A stretch of 24,665 bases of DNA from a virus. The position numbers and the translations under genes were made by a program. Shown piece by piece: positions 7,858 through 14,172 of the stretch. The notes beneath the pieces were generated by a model. The model worked only from the letters and a program-made list of their open reading frames with translations, had not been told where the DNA came from and ran no database searches. The stretch lies in the IMG/VR virus record IMGVR_UViG_3300017963_000724, positions 1-24,665 of that record; one strand, written 5' to 3'. Position 1 is the stretch's first letter; every line of letters starts with the position of its first letter.

Positions 7858-8017
7858 CGCACCCCGTCCATAGCGGTTTTTACTTTCCTCCGCTAAGGAA
7901 AGGATGCGAGGCCCAGGTAGCGGCCTAGAACAAGATGATCAGTCTTTGCCTCGCGTGTAATTTTTGTTTTGCACTTATATTGGTTCAGTGCTAGTTATAG
8001 CTTAAATCCGCTATAAC
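7858..8017 (-). promoter_or_regulatory. Non-coding leader before portal: hairpins and promoter-like element
   Basis: These 160 bases have no supported ORF but dense symmetry. GTTATAGC (7994-8001) pairs with GCTATAAC (8010-8017), directly after the preceding stop. GCACT (7971-7975) pairs with AGTGC (7987-7991). GCGAGGC (7906-7912) pairs with GCCTCGC (7947-7953). AGCGG and CCGCT enclose the purine-rich GGAGGAAAG near 7872-7895. On the minus strand, TATAAC followed by TAGCACT (7987-7999) looks like a -10 and start region, and recurs almost exactly at 14697-14709. A late promoter with a structured untranslated leader is the simplest reading. Confidence 0.5.
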
Positions 8018-8188
8018 TTACTTTTTGCCATTATTTCTTGGCACAGGTTCTTTCGGTAAATCCATCACATAATTAGGCGATGTGCCACGATATCCGTAGT
8101 CAACCTGACGATTGATTGTCATGGCTTCATACTTCTTGACGAGATCTGGATACTTACTCTTCTTATGTTTCACGTATTCACTTTTCAT
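8018..8188 (-). CDS. Small basic protein between large terminase and portal
   Basis: A 56-residue Lys-rich protein. The ATG at 8188 is preceded by GGGGAG. An in-frame ATG four codons earlier has no SD. The N-terminus is KSEYVKHKKSKYPDL and the C-terminus is proline-rich (MDLPKEPVPRNNGKK). No family is recognised. A tiny gene in this slot is common in phages, and the overall basic charge suggests DNA or packaging-complex contact, but nothing here proves it. A perfect inverted repeat starts right after its stop codon. Confidence 0.55.
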   Translation of the reverse strand: MKSEYVKHKKSKYPDLVKKYEAMTINRQVDYGYRGTSPNYVMDLPKEPVPRNNGKK

Positions 8189-8232
8189 GAATCTCCCCAT
8201 TGTTAACTTTATTTATACAAAATCCTTGGATT

Positions 8233-9609
8233 TTAAACATGTCTAAAAGAGTACGCCCTTTCCAACGCATCGGCTTCCTCTTCTGACATCGTTCCCTTTC
8301 TTTGCTTGTTTTGTATAACCGACAAATATCTGAAGGCGTCGGCACTGTGTGATGACCAGTCATGTACAGGTTTATCGCTATATACGTTTAATTTTTCATT
8401 AAAATTTTTGTGGTAATTTTCTAATGCTTTTACAAGATAGCTACATTTTTCGCTATCAATCCACAATCTAGGGAACAAACCCCTAGCTAGTTCAATTCCT
8501 TCCTGTATTGGAATATTTGGAACGATTTTGAAGTTTATTCCCAAGTCTTTAGCGATTTGCATTCTTGTTTGTGCCCCGGAACCGAGTTCACGCACCTGAA
8601 TATCGTGGGGTGCGTAGTGGTCTCCGTAAATGTAGTCCCATTTTTCACCTTCAGACTGCAACCACTTGGCGTAATGATTAAGTCCTTCCCCTTGATTTCG
8701 ATACATATTGATGATGTGGATTTGGTTTCCTGCATTTTGACAGAGCAATATAACTGTCTCGTCTGATACGCCAAGATCCCAATAAGTATCAACACGACAA
8801 TTTGGGTCATAAGGCACACTCGTAATCCGTCCATCTAGTTCAGCCTTTGATAGTAGTTTTGCGTAATAAGCACCTTCGGCACCTTGATCAAAGTTACAAT
8901 AGTATTCTTGTTGGATAAGATGCTCGGACATTCCTTCCTGTCTTTCAAACTCCATGTCATCGTCAGAAAGAACGCCGGTATCACGTATGCTAAGGCGCTG
9001 GCAGAACCAGTCTGGATTGTTCTTCGCCATAAGAAACAGGTCGTGGGCGTGATTCTTCCCGCGAGGCGTGAAGTTGAAAACAGCCCAACCACCATTTTCA
9101 CGAAGGATCGGACGAATGAAGTTCCAACACTTAGGATCTTGGAGGGAATACTCTGAGAAGACGCATCCAACAGGGTTAATCCCAACATTGATGATCTGAT
9201 CAGAACCGATGATTTGTATGATGCTTCCATTTGTAAGCTTAACCTTCATTTCATTGCTGTTGATGTTACCATCTATAATTTCCTTGGGTATATAATCCAA
9301 AAAACGTTTTCCATCTTTATTGGCACCATCCCATAAAATTCTTCGTCCAAGTGTACTGGTAGGAAAAAAGTATACGTAAGTTCCAACACGATGCCACCAC
9401 GCCATTTTGATCATGAAGTTAAAGCAAGCAATTTCCTTGCCAGCACGACGATGCCATACCAGCACAGCACGCTTGGCACCGTTATCCATAGCACGAAGAA
9501 AATCAAGCTGATAATCCCTGGGAACAAACTGTGGTATTCGTACTCTTTCTTGGACTTCTTTGTCATTGAATTTGTAAAACCTTTCTTTATTCTTCTTTTT
9601 CTTGCTCAT
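8233..9609 (-). CDS. Terminase large subunit
   Basis: A 458-residue DNA-packaging motor. The ATPase half shows an adenine-binding Q motif region (PRDYQLDFLRAM, residues 30-41), a Walker A of the viral HRRAGKE type (53-59), and a Walker B with the coupling acid in VGCVFSEYS (E153). The nuclease half has YWDLGVSDE near residue 275, IYGDHYAPHD, and HSADAFRYLS near residue 420. These hold the metal-binding aspartates of the RNase H-like fold. The chosen ATG at 9609 overlaps the small terminase by 23 bases. An ATG at 9633 is possible, and neither has an ideally spaced SD, so the first eight residues are uncertain. It pumps DNA through the portal encoded downstream and cuts the concatemer. Confidence 0.9.
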   Translation of the reverse strand: MSKKKKNKERFYKFNDKEVQERVRIPQFVPRDYQLDFLRAMDNGAKRAVLVWHRRAGKEIACFNFMIKMAWWHRVGTYVYFFPTSTLGRRILWDGANKDGKRFLDYIPKEIIDGNINSNEMKVKLTNGSIIQIIGSDQIINVGINPVGCVFSEYSLQDPKCWNFIRPILRENGGWAVFNFTPRGKNHAHDLFLMAKNNPDWFCQRLSIRDTGVLSDDDMEFERQEGMSEHLIQQEYYCNFDQGAEGAYYAKLLSKAELDGRITSVPYDPNCRVDTYWDLGVSDETVILLCQNAGNQIHIINMYRNQGEGLNHYAKWLQSEGEKWDYIYGDHYAPHDIQVRELGSGAQTRMQIAKDLGINFKIVPNIPIQEGIELARGLFPRLWIDSEKCSYLVKALENYHKNFNEKLNVYSDKPVHDWSSHSADAFRYLSVIQNKQRKGTMSEEEADALERAYSFRHV

Positions 9610-9982
9610 CTTCCCATCGCTTAGGCTCACCATCTCCAAAATGGACGATTTCTTGCACTACTGTTCCCTGATGATTCAATCGTATATCATCTCTTTGACC
9701 TAATACTTGCTTACCAAGAAATATTGCCATAGCTGCATTTTTATCCGCTAGAAGCCATTGCTTTCTCCTAAGTGAAGCTTTACCACCAACGCGCCATTCT
9801 TCAAGTTTTTCACCAAAAGTACAGCCGAATTCTTTTTCGCACTTTCTCTGAAGGTTTCTTCTGTCGATGTCTATTGCTGCTGCAATTTCATCGCGAGTGC
9901 ATTGGATTGTTGCAAGCCTTTTAACAAGCTCCCAATCGATGTCAATCTCGCCGCCAAAAGGCCGGCCCTTCTTTTTTGTCAT
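9587..9982 (-). CDS. Terminase small subunit
   Basis: A 131-residue protein directly before the large terminase, overlapping it. SD AGG lies seven to eight bases upstream. The N-terminus is a basic patch (MTKKKGRPFGG) followed by a helix-turn-helix segment (ELVKRLATIQCTRDEIAAAI, then DRRNLQRKCEKEFG) typical of DNA-recognition domains of small terminases. The second half has the oligomerisation-type helix MAIFLGKQVLGQRDD, a phrase common in this family, and an acidic tail (EDEQEKEE) that would contact the large subunit. It recognises the packaging site on the genome. Synteny and motifs agree. Confidence 0.85.
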   Translation of the reverse strand: MTKKKGRPFGGEIDIDWELVKRLATIQCTRDEIAAAIDIDRRNLQRKCEKEFGCTFGEKLEEWRVGGKASLRRKQWLLADKNAAMAIFLGKQVLGQRDDIRLNHQGTVVQEIVHFGDGEPKRWEDEQEKEE

Positions 9983-9983
9983 G

Positions 9984-10520
9984 TCACACCTTTATCTTGT
10001 AAGACGACCCCGGATAAGCATCCACGATCGTCGCAATTTTGTTTTCAGCTTCTTGAAGATGTCCTACGTCCATGAACTTAATCGTCATCGAGCATGATTT
10101 GTTTGCAGGGCCTTCGCCTGCCTCTTCGCCTGATGATTCGATATCTTCAATATGCATTTCTTTCTCGGTAAAACCCCATTCTATAAGATCATTTTCATCC
10201 CAAGCATTGCCAAGCATATCCCAATCCCAGTCACCTGAGTTTTTGTTAAGCCTAATATTAAGCTCTTCGACCTCTTTCTCACTGAGTGGGGAATCGGGAA
10301 CATAAACATCGACCTCCTTGTATCCCATCTTTCGCATTGTACGAAGGCGCTGGTGCCCTCCGATGATAATGTTGTCCGAGTTGATAACGATAGGTTCGCA
10401 CTGTCCAAACTTGTCGAGACTAGAGTGAAGGTGGGCCGCTTGTTCTTTGCTAAGGGTTCGGGGGTTTTTTGTGTATTCATATAGATCTTTTACTTTCCTT
10501 TTTTCTAGCTTCCATTTCAT
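9984..10520 (-). CDS. ParB/sulfiredoxin-like nuclease-domain protein
   Basis: A 178-residue protein. Residues about 10-85 match the ParB N-terminal (ParBc) domain: NPRTLSKEQAAHLHSSLDKFG, then PIVIN, then the signature IIGGHQRLRTMRKMGY. The rest is acidic with TGA-adjacent translation coupling on both sides (ATGA with the P63C gene, one base from the small terminase start). In many phages this domain is fused to or paired with a DNA methyltransferase, but none is encoded here. No partition partner (ParA) is present either. Roles considered for such orphan phage genes include nicking, nucleotide-dependent DNA clamping or packaging regulation. The biochemical activity is unknown. Confidence 0.8.
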   Translation of the reverse strand: MKWKLEKRKVKDLYEYTKNPRTLSKEQAAHLHSSLDKFGQCEPIVINSDNIIIGGHQRLRTMRKMGYKEVDVYVPDSPLSEKEVEELNIRLNKNSGDWDWDMLGNAWDENDLIEWGFTEKEMHIEDIESSGEEAGEGPANKSCSMTIKFMDVGHLQEAENKIATIVDAYPGSSYKIKV

Positions 10521-11380
10521 ATCTCTGACACTCCTAGATGAAATTCCATTTGCCCAGAATTCTTCGGGAAAGCCTTACGATGAAGCTCTTTGAACTTCTC
10601 AGGCATTCCAGGAGGCGTGATCTTAAGCAGCGTACGCACCTGGGCAATAACAGCCATTAATGCAGGGTCACCCACATCACCGGATAAAAACTGATGGTTT
10701 TTATGCTTGCGATATCTTCCTTTGACGTAAGGATTGCGATTACGAATCTCTTGCATCACTTCGTCAGGGAGCACTTTATAGATGTAGGTATCGATAAATT
10801 TGGATAACCACGCACCCTCATGCATCGGGCGATCCTTGGGTATCTTCTTGCCATATACATGGTATATGTCTGGCCACATATCACCTGCAAATCGCTTTTC
10901 ATGGGGTCTAAGATAATCGCTAAGGAAGCGGTTAAAATATTCCACGATAGCATCGCGTTTGATCTCTTGCAAATAACCTGCCGCATCGTAACAAACAGCG
11001 CGTACACCAGCTTTACCGAAAGCCCGCACAAGAGACCAGCATTGGTTGACGATTTGTTGTTTAGCAGGAGAAAGCTCCTTTTCTTCAAACTTAGACATTA
11101 CGATGATTTTTTCCGCAAAATCATACAAAACATCTGCTTCAAACCCTGAATAAACGCGTTTGTTTCCAGGAATCTGCCATTTTAGTGGTTGTCCGATCAC
11201 TTCTTTTAGTTGACCGGTTAATTGGGGAAAAAACTTCCCTTTCTGTGCGTTCAAACCGAAAAACTTCTCTGCACTTCCGTAAGAAATGACAGGTGTTCCA
11301 TCTTTCAGTATGGTGATTTCCAATTCTAAGTCGCCAATCGCGAGTGTACCCGCGTGGTTCGTGGCTTCTTGTATCTGCAT
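10517..11380 (-). CDS. P63C-domain phage protein
   Basis: A 287-residue protein with SD AAGGAG. The C-terminal half, about residues 145-275, carries the P63C signature: VEYFNRFLSDYLRPHEKRF, then IYHVYGKK, then WLSKFIDTYIYKVLPDEV, IRNRNPYVKG, and a final HRKAFPKN. The N-terminal half has DGTPVISYGSAEKFFGL and a helical segment (SKFEEKELSPAKQQIVNQ). The family is widespread in prophages near regulatory and replication genes, and its molecular function is not established. Here it sits downstream of the accessory genes and overlaps the ParB-domain gene, so the two are co-expressed. Confidence 0.8.
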   Translation of the reverse strand: MQIQEATNHAGTLAIGDLELEITILKDGTPVISYGSAEKFFGLNAQKGKFFPQLTGQLKEVIGQPLKWQIPGNKRVYSGFEADVLYDFAEKIIVMSKFEEKELSPAKQQIVNQCWSLVRAFGKAGVRAVCYDAAGYLQEIKRDAIVEYFNRFLSDYLRPHEKRFAGDMWPDIYHVYGKKIPKDRPMHEGAWLSKFIDTYIYKVLPDEVMQEIRNRNPYVKGRYRKHKNHQFLSGDVGDPALMAVIAQVRTLLKITPPGMPEKFKELHRKAFPKNSGQMEFHLGVSEI

Positions 11381-11434
11381 GTAGTTTGACTCCTTATCTC
11401 CTTTTCTGCCTGTGGTCCTCTCGCACTGAACCTT

Positions 11435-11737
11435 TTAATCCGGCTTGTACTTGTTTACTTCCACTGGATCGAGACCGTCCTCGCTTTTGGGCGTCGATTC
11501 TTCTGTTTTCTCCAGAGTTAGTAGTTGTTTTTCTTCTCCTAGCTCTTGCCATGGCTTCCTGAAGGGGTTGACGTATCTTCCGATGAAAACATCTTCATAC
11601 GAGTGTTCACAATTGTTTAAAAACCTTTGAAAAGCATCCTTTTCGCGATCTTCAAGGAGTTTCATCTCCTCCCTGATTATCTTCACTTCCTTCCTGTACT
11701 GGCTGATCGCACTTTGGATCTTCTCCGTTAGACTCAT
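11435..11737 (-). CDS. Unknown coiled-coil protein
   Basis: A 100-residue charged protein. The ATG at 11737 has SD AGAGGA, whereas a longer in-frame reading adds 23 residues lying inside the previous gene. A helical coiled coil spans about residues 5-45 (LTEKIQSAISQYRKEVKII, then REEMKLLEDREKDAF). The C-terminus is acidic and Pro-rich. The first 86 bases overlap the upstream gene in another frame. No family is recognised. It precedes the P63C gene by 54 bases, a gap in which nothing is seen besides the P63C SD. Confidence 0.55.
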   Translation of the reverse strand: MSLTEKIQSAISQYRKEVKIIREEMKLLEDREKDAFQRFLNNCEHSYEDVFIGRYVNPFRKPWQELGEEKQLLTLEKTEESTPKSEDGLDPVEVNKYKPD

Positions 11738-11939
11738 TGATTTCTTCCTCTGGTTTTGGCTGTACAATGATATGACGCAGTTGGTCCACAGACGTCCAAA
11801 AGCCAACGCTCGACTCTTTATTTATAAAAACTTCACCAGCGTTTAGTTTTTTAAAAAAGTCGTCTATCTGCTCTTCTTTCATGTGAATCCGAACCGTCTT
11901 ATCATCGCGATAAGTTAATGTAATTAAAAACGGGTTCAT
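11652..11939 (-). CDS. Unknown small protein with acidic tail
   Basis: A 95-residue protein coupled to the gene before it by an ATGA overlap, with SD AGGAG. Residues 1-60 look like a compact alpha/beta domain (FLITLTYRDDKTVRIHM, then IDDFFKKLNAGEVFI, FWTSVDQLRHIIVQ). The last 35 residues are very acidic and disordered (PKPEEEINESNGEDP). The pattern of a single small domain plus acidic tail is typical of phage host-takeover or DNA-mimic proteins, but no family can be named. Confidence 0.6.
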   Translation of the reverse strand: MNPFLITLTYRDDKTVRIHMKEEQIDDFFKKLNAGEVFINKESSVGFWTSVDQLRHIIVQPKPEEEINESNGEDPKCDQPVQEGSEDNQGGDETP

Positions 11940-12151
11940 CGATCATCTCCTGTTAGATGTTTCCCAGAGCCACGAGGTACGATATTCTTGCTCGATCTCT
12001 GGGACTTCTTTTTCCTTTCGTATTCTTCGTCTTTCAGCTTAGCCAATATCTTGTTGCGTATGGCCTTTCCATCGCGATTAGCAAGCTCTTGCTTTAGATA
12101 AAGCTCTTTGTATCCGTCACCTCCAAAGTGACTCTTTTGTCTATCTGCCAT
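11936..12151 (-). CDS. Small basic protein, unknown
   Basis: A 71-residue Lys/Arg-rich protein with SD AGGAG. It is mostly helical (GYKELYLKQELANRDGK, then IRNKILAKLKDEEYERKKK) and ends in a basic, probably unstructured stretch (PRGSGKHLTGDDR). Composition suggests nucleic-acid binding. It is translated in a chain with the next gene (ATGA). The gap before it (12152-12193) contains a 10-bp tandem repeat. Confidence 0.55.
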   Translation of the reverse strand: MADRQKSHFGGDGYKELYLKQELANRDGKAIRNKILAKLKDEEYERKKKSQRSSKNIVPRGSGKHLTGDDR

Positions 12152-12164
12152 CTACCAATCTCCT

Positions 12165-12190
12165 ACTAAATTTTACTAAATTTTACTAAA
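12165..12190. repeat. Tandem 10-bp repeat, ACTAAATTTT x2.6
   Basis: Two full copies of ACTAAATTTT and a third partial copy lie in the short gap between two genes of the accessory operon. The AAATTT tracts repeat once per helical turn, which favours intrinsic DNA bending. On the transcribed strand they lie just upstream of the SD of the next gene and make an unstructured AU-rich leader. Confidence 0.7.
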
Positions 12191-12193
12191 TCG

Positions 12194-12523
12194 TTAGAAA
12201 GGACAGTCTGAATCATCGAAAAATGGTTGATCCTTGGGTTTTTCTTCTACCGGCTGCTTAGCGCAATAATCGTCAATAGCCTTCTTGCAAGCGTTGACGA
12301 ATGCTTCGAAATGCTCTTTCTTCCTAAAACGAATCACAGGTGCGTATTTCGTTTCACCCTGTTCGTTTTGATACTCTTTTGATGGAAGGTTTACCCATCT
12401 TCTCCCGTCCTTCATGTAAAGCGAGCATCCTGTAAGCTCGCATCCCCACTTTTCCACATAGAAATCAGCAAATCCTTGAAGACTTCCTTTCACGTGTGAT
12501 TTAAAACGTATGCATTCAATCAT
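12194..12523 (-). CDS. SpoVG-like protein with SSB-type C-terminal tip
   Basis: A 109-residue protein, coupled to its upstream neighbour by ATGA, with SD GGAGG. The body reads like the compact beta fold of SpoVG-type nucleic-acid-binding proteins: VKGSLQGFADFYVEKWG, then LTGCSLYMKDGRRWVNLPSKEY, then a helix FEAFVNACKKAIDDY. The extreme C-terminus, FFDDSDCPF, has the acidic residues and terminal Pro-Phe of bacterial single-strand-binding proteins (DDDIPF in E. coli), the tip through which SSB recruits partner enzymes. No ordinary SSB is found in the window, so it may replace it. Family assignment is from pattern only, and binding is not shown. Confidence 0.6.
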   Translation of the reverse strand: MIECIRFKSHVKGSLQGFADFYVEKWGCELTGCSLYMKDGRRWVNLPSKEYQNEQGETKYAPVIRFRKKEHFEAFVNACKKAIDDYCAKQPVEEKPKDQPFFDDSDCPF

Positions 12524-12762
12524 CTGTCAGGAACCTCCTTTTTAAGTTCCTTTAAATTCATCAACGCAAGCTCCAAGGCTTCTAGACATTTAGAACTCCT
12601 CTCGACTTCGCGATTCAAAGCACGAATCATGCGGATGTTGTGCTCCATATGATCCTTTAACTTGTCGATCTCGTAGTGAAGATGGTATTCTTCCGGGGTC
12701 TTCTGGAGCATATCGATCTTATCTTGCAGGAACGGGTCGTGTGCTTCGGGACTTTGTTTCAT
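12520..12762 (-). CDS. Unknown coiled-coil protein
   Basis: An 80-residue, almost entirely helical protein (EEYHLHYEIDKLKDHMEHNI, then RALNREVERSSKCLEALELA). Heptad-like spacing of Leu, Ile and Met suggests a coiled coil. ATGA overlaps link it to the genes on both sides and SD AAGGG precedes it. No signal peptide or membrane segment is seen. Function unknown. Confidence 0.6.
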   Translation of the reverse strand: MKQSPEAHDPFLQDKIDMLQKTPEEYHLHYEIDKLKDHMEHNIRMIRALNREVERSSKCLEALELALMNLKELKKEVPDR

Positions 12763-13040
12763 TCTATTACCCTTCTTTCTGTGTCTTCATATTTTTTTAG
12801 ATAATAATTCATATCAGCAACTCCACGCTCTGCTGCACAGATGCCATTTCTAACGGCTGACACAAGGTCCTTTATTGCGTTGCAATATGCCTCTTCAGAA
12901 CTATAACCCCTTCCAAGCTCGAGAAGAGATTCGGTTTGCTTGCCCTCCACCGTACTTCTTATCGTTCTGGCAATGACAACCCATTGGTGTGTTTCGGTAT
13001 CTTTTTCTAAGATTATATTTGTTCCAAATGGGCTATGCAT
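12759..13040 (-). CDS. Unknown small protein
   Basis: A 93-residue protein. The ATG at 13040 has SD GGAGGAG and overlaps the stop of the lipoprotein gene upstream. An in-frame ATG 19 codons earlier lies inside that gene and lacks this SD. Beta strands (TNIILEKDTETHQWVVIART) are followed by a helix (SEEAYCNAIKDLVSAVRNGI) and a charged tail. No family is recognised. Confidence 0.55.
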   Translation of the reverse strand: MHSPFGTNIILEKDTETHQWVVIARTIRSTVEGKQTESLLELGRGYSSEEAYCNAIKDLVSAVRNGICAAERGVADMNYYLKKYEDTERRVIE

Positions 13041-13164
13041 TGGACTCCTCCACCGGCATCCATTCAGCAGCTCCACCAGCTTCCAAGATATAACCAACCT
13101 TTACATGTCCGGCACAACCAGTTAATAACATAGAAAGTCCAACTAACGAAATAAGTTTATTCAT
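13033..13164 (-). CDS. Small lipoprotein (43 residues)
   Basis: The reading frame starts at 13164, seven bases after GGAG. The 43-residue product has a charged N-terminus (MNKL), a hydrophobic stretch (ISLVGLSMLL) and a lipobox LTGC with the cysteine at residue 17, so a signal-peptidase-II-processed lipoprotein with a mature part of only 27 residues is predicted. It overlaps both neighbours by 8 bases. Its place in the replication-side operon rather than near lysis genes argues against a spanin and for an envelope function such as superinfection exclusion, by analogy with other phage lipoproteins. This role is inference. Confidence 0.7.
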   Translation of the reverse strand: MNKLISLVGLSMLLTGCAGHVKVGYILEAGGAAEWMPVEESNA

Positions 13165-13342
13165 CTTCATTCTCCGTAATTAGTATATTTTGATACTGCT
13201 TAAGTATCTTTATACATTTGTTTAAAGTTTTAATTTGTGGTGTCACATCTTCTTCTTCTATCTTCATTAGATGCATTTTTTTATCCATCATGTCATCTAA
13301 CCAATAGGCAAGGAATTCTGTGTCAGGAAGTTCATGATTCAT
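13157..13342 (-). CDS. Unknown small acidic protein
   Basis: A 61-residue protein. The ATG at 13342 has SD GGGAGG nine bases upstream and overlaps the previous stop by 11 bases. A longer reading frame is rejected because the extension lies wholly inside the upstream gene. Helical segments LPDTEFLAYWLDDMMDKK and IKTLNKCIKILKQYQNIL dominate, and the end is acidic (ENEDE). No family recognised. Confidence 0.6.
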   Translation of the reverse strand: MNHELPDTEFLAYWLDDMMDKKMHLMKIEEEDVTPQIKTLNKCIKILKQYQNILITENEDE

Positions 13343-13658
13343 TTTGCATTGCCTCCCGTGCTTTTTTTTCGTAGTCATGCAAATGACTTTTAAGCTCTTC
13401 AAATCTGGTTTTGTGATTTTTAAGCCAGATGCTGACGTCGCTTGGCCCATCAACATTTAGGCGGATTAGAACATGCATTTGATTTGACTTGCCCACCTTG
13501 ACCAATTCATGGGACATTGATTTTAAAATACCCCTGGGCGCCATCTCTTTTTCCCAGGCTGCCAAAAGGTATTTGGAAACTGACTTGTATTTGCATTCAT
13601 CAAGGAAAGCAATCGAGTCATAGAAAAACTCCCATACGTCAGCCCATGAGAAGGTCAT
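13332..13658 (-). CDS. Unknown protein, coupled to the 46-residue gene
   Basis: A 108-residue protein whose ATG overlaps the stop of the 46-residue gene as TAATG. The N-terminus is aromatic and helical (WADVWEFFYDSIAFLDECK). The middle has a strand pair (NQMHVLIRLNVDG), and the C-terminus is a charged helix (FEELKSHLHDYEKKAREAM). No catalytic motif, membrane segment or known domain is visible. Confidence 0.6.
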   Translation of the reverse strand: MTFSWADVWEFFYDSIAFLDECKYKSVSKYLLAAWEKEMAPRGILKSMSHELVKVGKSNQMHVLIRLNVDGPSDVSIWLKNHKTRFEELKSHLHDYEKKAREAMQNES

Positions 13659-13798
13659 TACTTTTTCCTTTTCTTTTTGGCATCACGAGCAGTTTGGAGG
13701 GAGATAGCGACAGCCTGTTTCCTTGGCTTTCCCGCTTTCATCTCCGTTTTGATGTTCTCGCTTATCGTCTTCTTGCTGTAACCTTTCTTCAATGGCAT
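13658..13798 (-). CDS. Small conserved phage protein, KAGKPRKQAVAI family
   Basis: A 46-residue basic protein starting at 13798 with a textbook SD (AAGGAG, eight bases before the ATG) and ending in TAATG overlap with the next gene. The sequence MPLKKGYSKKTISENIKTE followed by KAGKPRKQAVAISLQTAR is of a kind I recognise from many phages and prophages as a tiny stand-alone protein. Members have this MPLKKG opening and the KAGKP(R/Q)KQAVAIAL core. Its function is unknown to me. The strongly basic C-terminus (DAKKKRKK) suggests nucleic-acid or virion contact. A zinc-ribbon gene covers most of the same DNA in another frame. Confidence 0.8.
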   Translation of the reverse strand: MPLKKGYSKKTISENIKTEMKAGKPRKQAVAISLQTARDAKKKRKK

Positions 13799-13937
13799 CG
13801 ATACGCTCCTTTATTTGATGGTATTGATAACTATCTTCACCAGGGTTAATAAATCCTGACTGGCACGCGTGACATGTTCCTGTCTCGTTTGCTAGAACAG
13901 TGGTTCCACATGTTGTACATCTCATCCAATTAGTCAC
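13683..13937 (-). CDS. Zinc-ribbon protein with coiled coil
   Basis: An 84-residue protein with a GTG start at 13937, seven bases after AGGAG. The N-terminus is a zinc ribbon: CTTC at residues 7-10 and CHAC at residues 22-25. A helical coiled coil follows (YHQIKERIDAIEERLQQED, about 39-58), then a hydrophilic tail. The last 116 bases of coding sequence overlap the 46-residue gene in a different frame, and the tail encoded there (ending RYLPPNCS) looks unconstrained. The ribbon suggests binding of nucleic acid or a protein partner. It overlaps the upstream gene by 8 bases. Confidence 0.65.
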   Translation of the reverse strand: MTNWMRCTTCGTTVLANETGTCHACQSGFINPGEDSYQYHQIKERIDAIEERLQQEDDKREHQNGDESGKAKETGCRYLPPNCS

Positions 13938-14172
13938 AGAATATCTCCTCTGCTTGGATCTCTAATCCGTTAAGCTTGATGCGCCACACCCACACGCCAA
14001 ATTGATGTTCTGGAAGCTTCAAAAGACAGATCATATGATCCATAATCATGTCGGCTTCCTTGATAACCAGGTCAAAATCATCGGAAAAGATTTCTACGAA
14101 ATCCCCGTCGATTGTAAGAATAATACATAGGTCATCATCTTCCATCTGAAGGCTGTGAATCTCAGCTACCAA
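13930..14172 (-). CDS. Unknown acidic protein, TTG start
   Basis: An 80-residue, strongly acidic protein rich in Asp, Ile and Leu (EDDDLCIILTIDGDFVEIF, then FDLVIKEADMIMDHMICLL). The ATG-less start at 14172 is a TTG with AGGG six bases upstream. The first ATG, at 14145, has no SD. It overlaps both neighbours by seven or eight bases. No family is recognised, and low charge balance makes a DNA-mimic or protein-binding role possible. Confidence 0.55.
   Translation of the reverse strand: MVAEIHSLQMEDDDLCIILTIDGDFVEIFSDDFDLVIKEADMIMDHMICLLKLPEHQFGVWVWRIKLNGLEIQAEEIFCD

Noticed and set aside
7906-7953. tRNA-like 7-bp closing stem GCGAGGC/GCCTCGC
   Set aside because: Only about 34 bases lie inside the stem, no anticodon or T-arm consensus (GTTCRA) fits and there is no CCA; it is treated as a leader hairpin.
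8178-8363. 61-codon frame over the 3' end of the large terminase
   Set aside because: Lies mainly inside the terminase reading frame, which carries conserved nuclease motifs there; no SD and no domain.
11435-11806. Longer version of the coiled-coil gene starting at 11806
   Set aside because: The extra 23 residues lie inside the upstream gene and the internal ATG at 11737 has the better SD.
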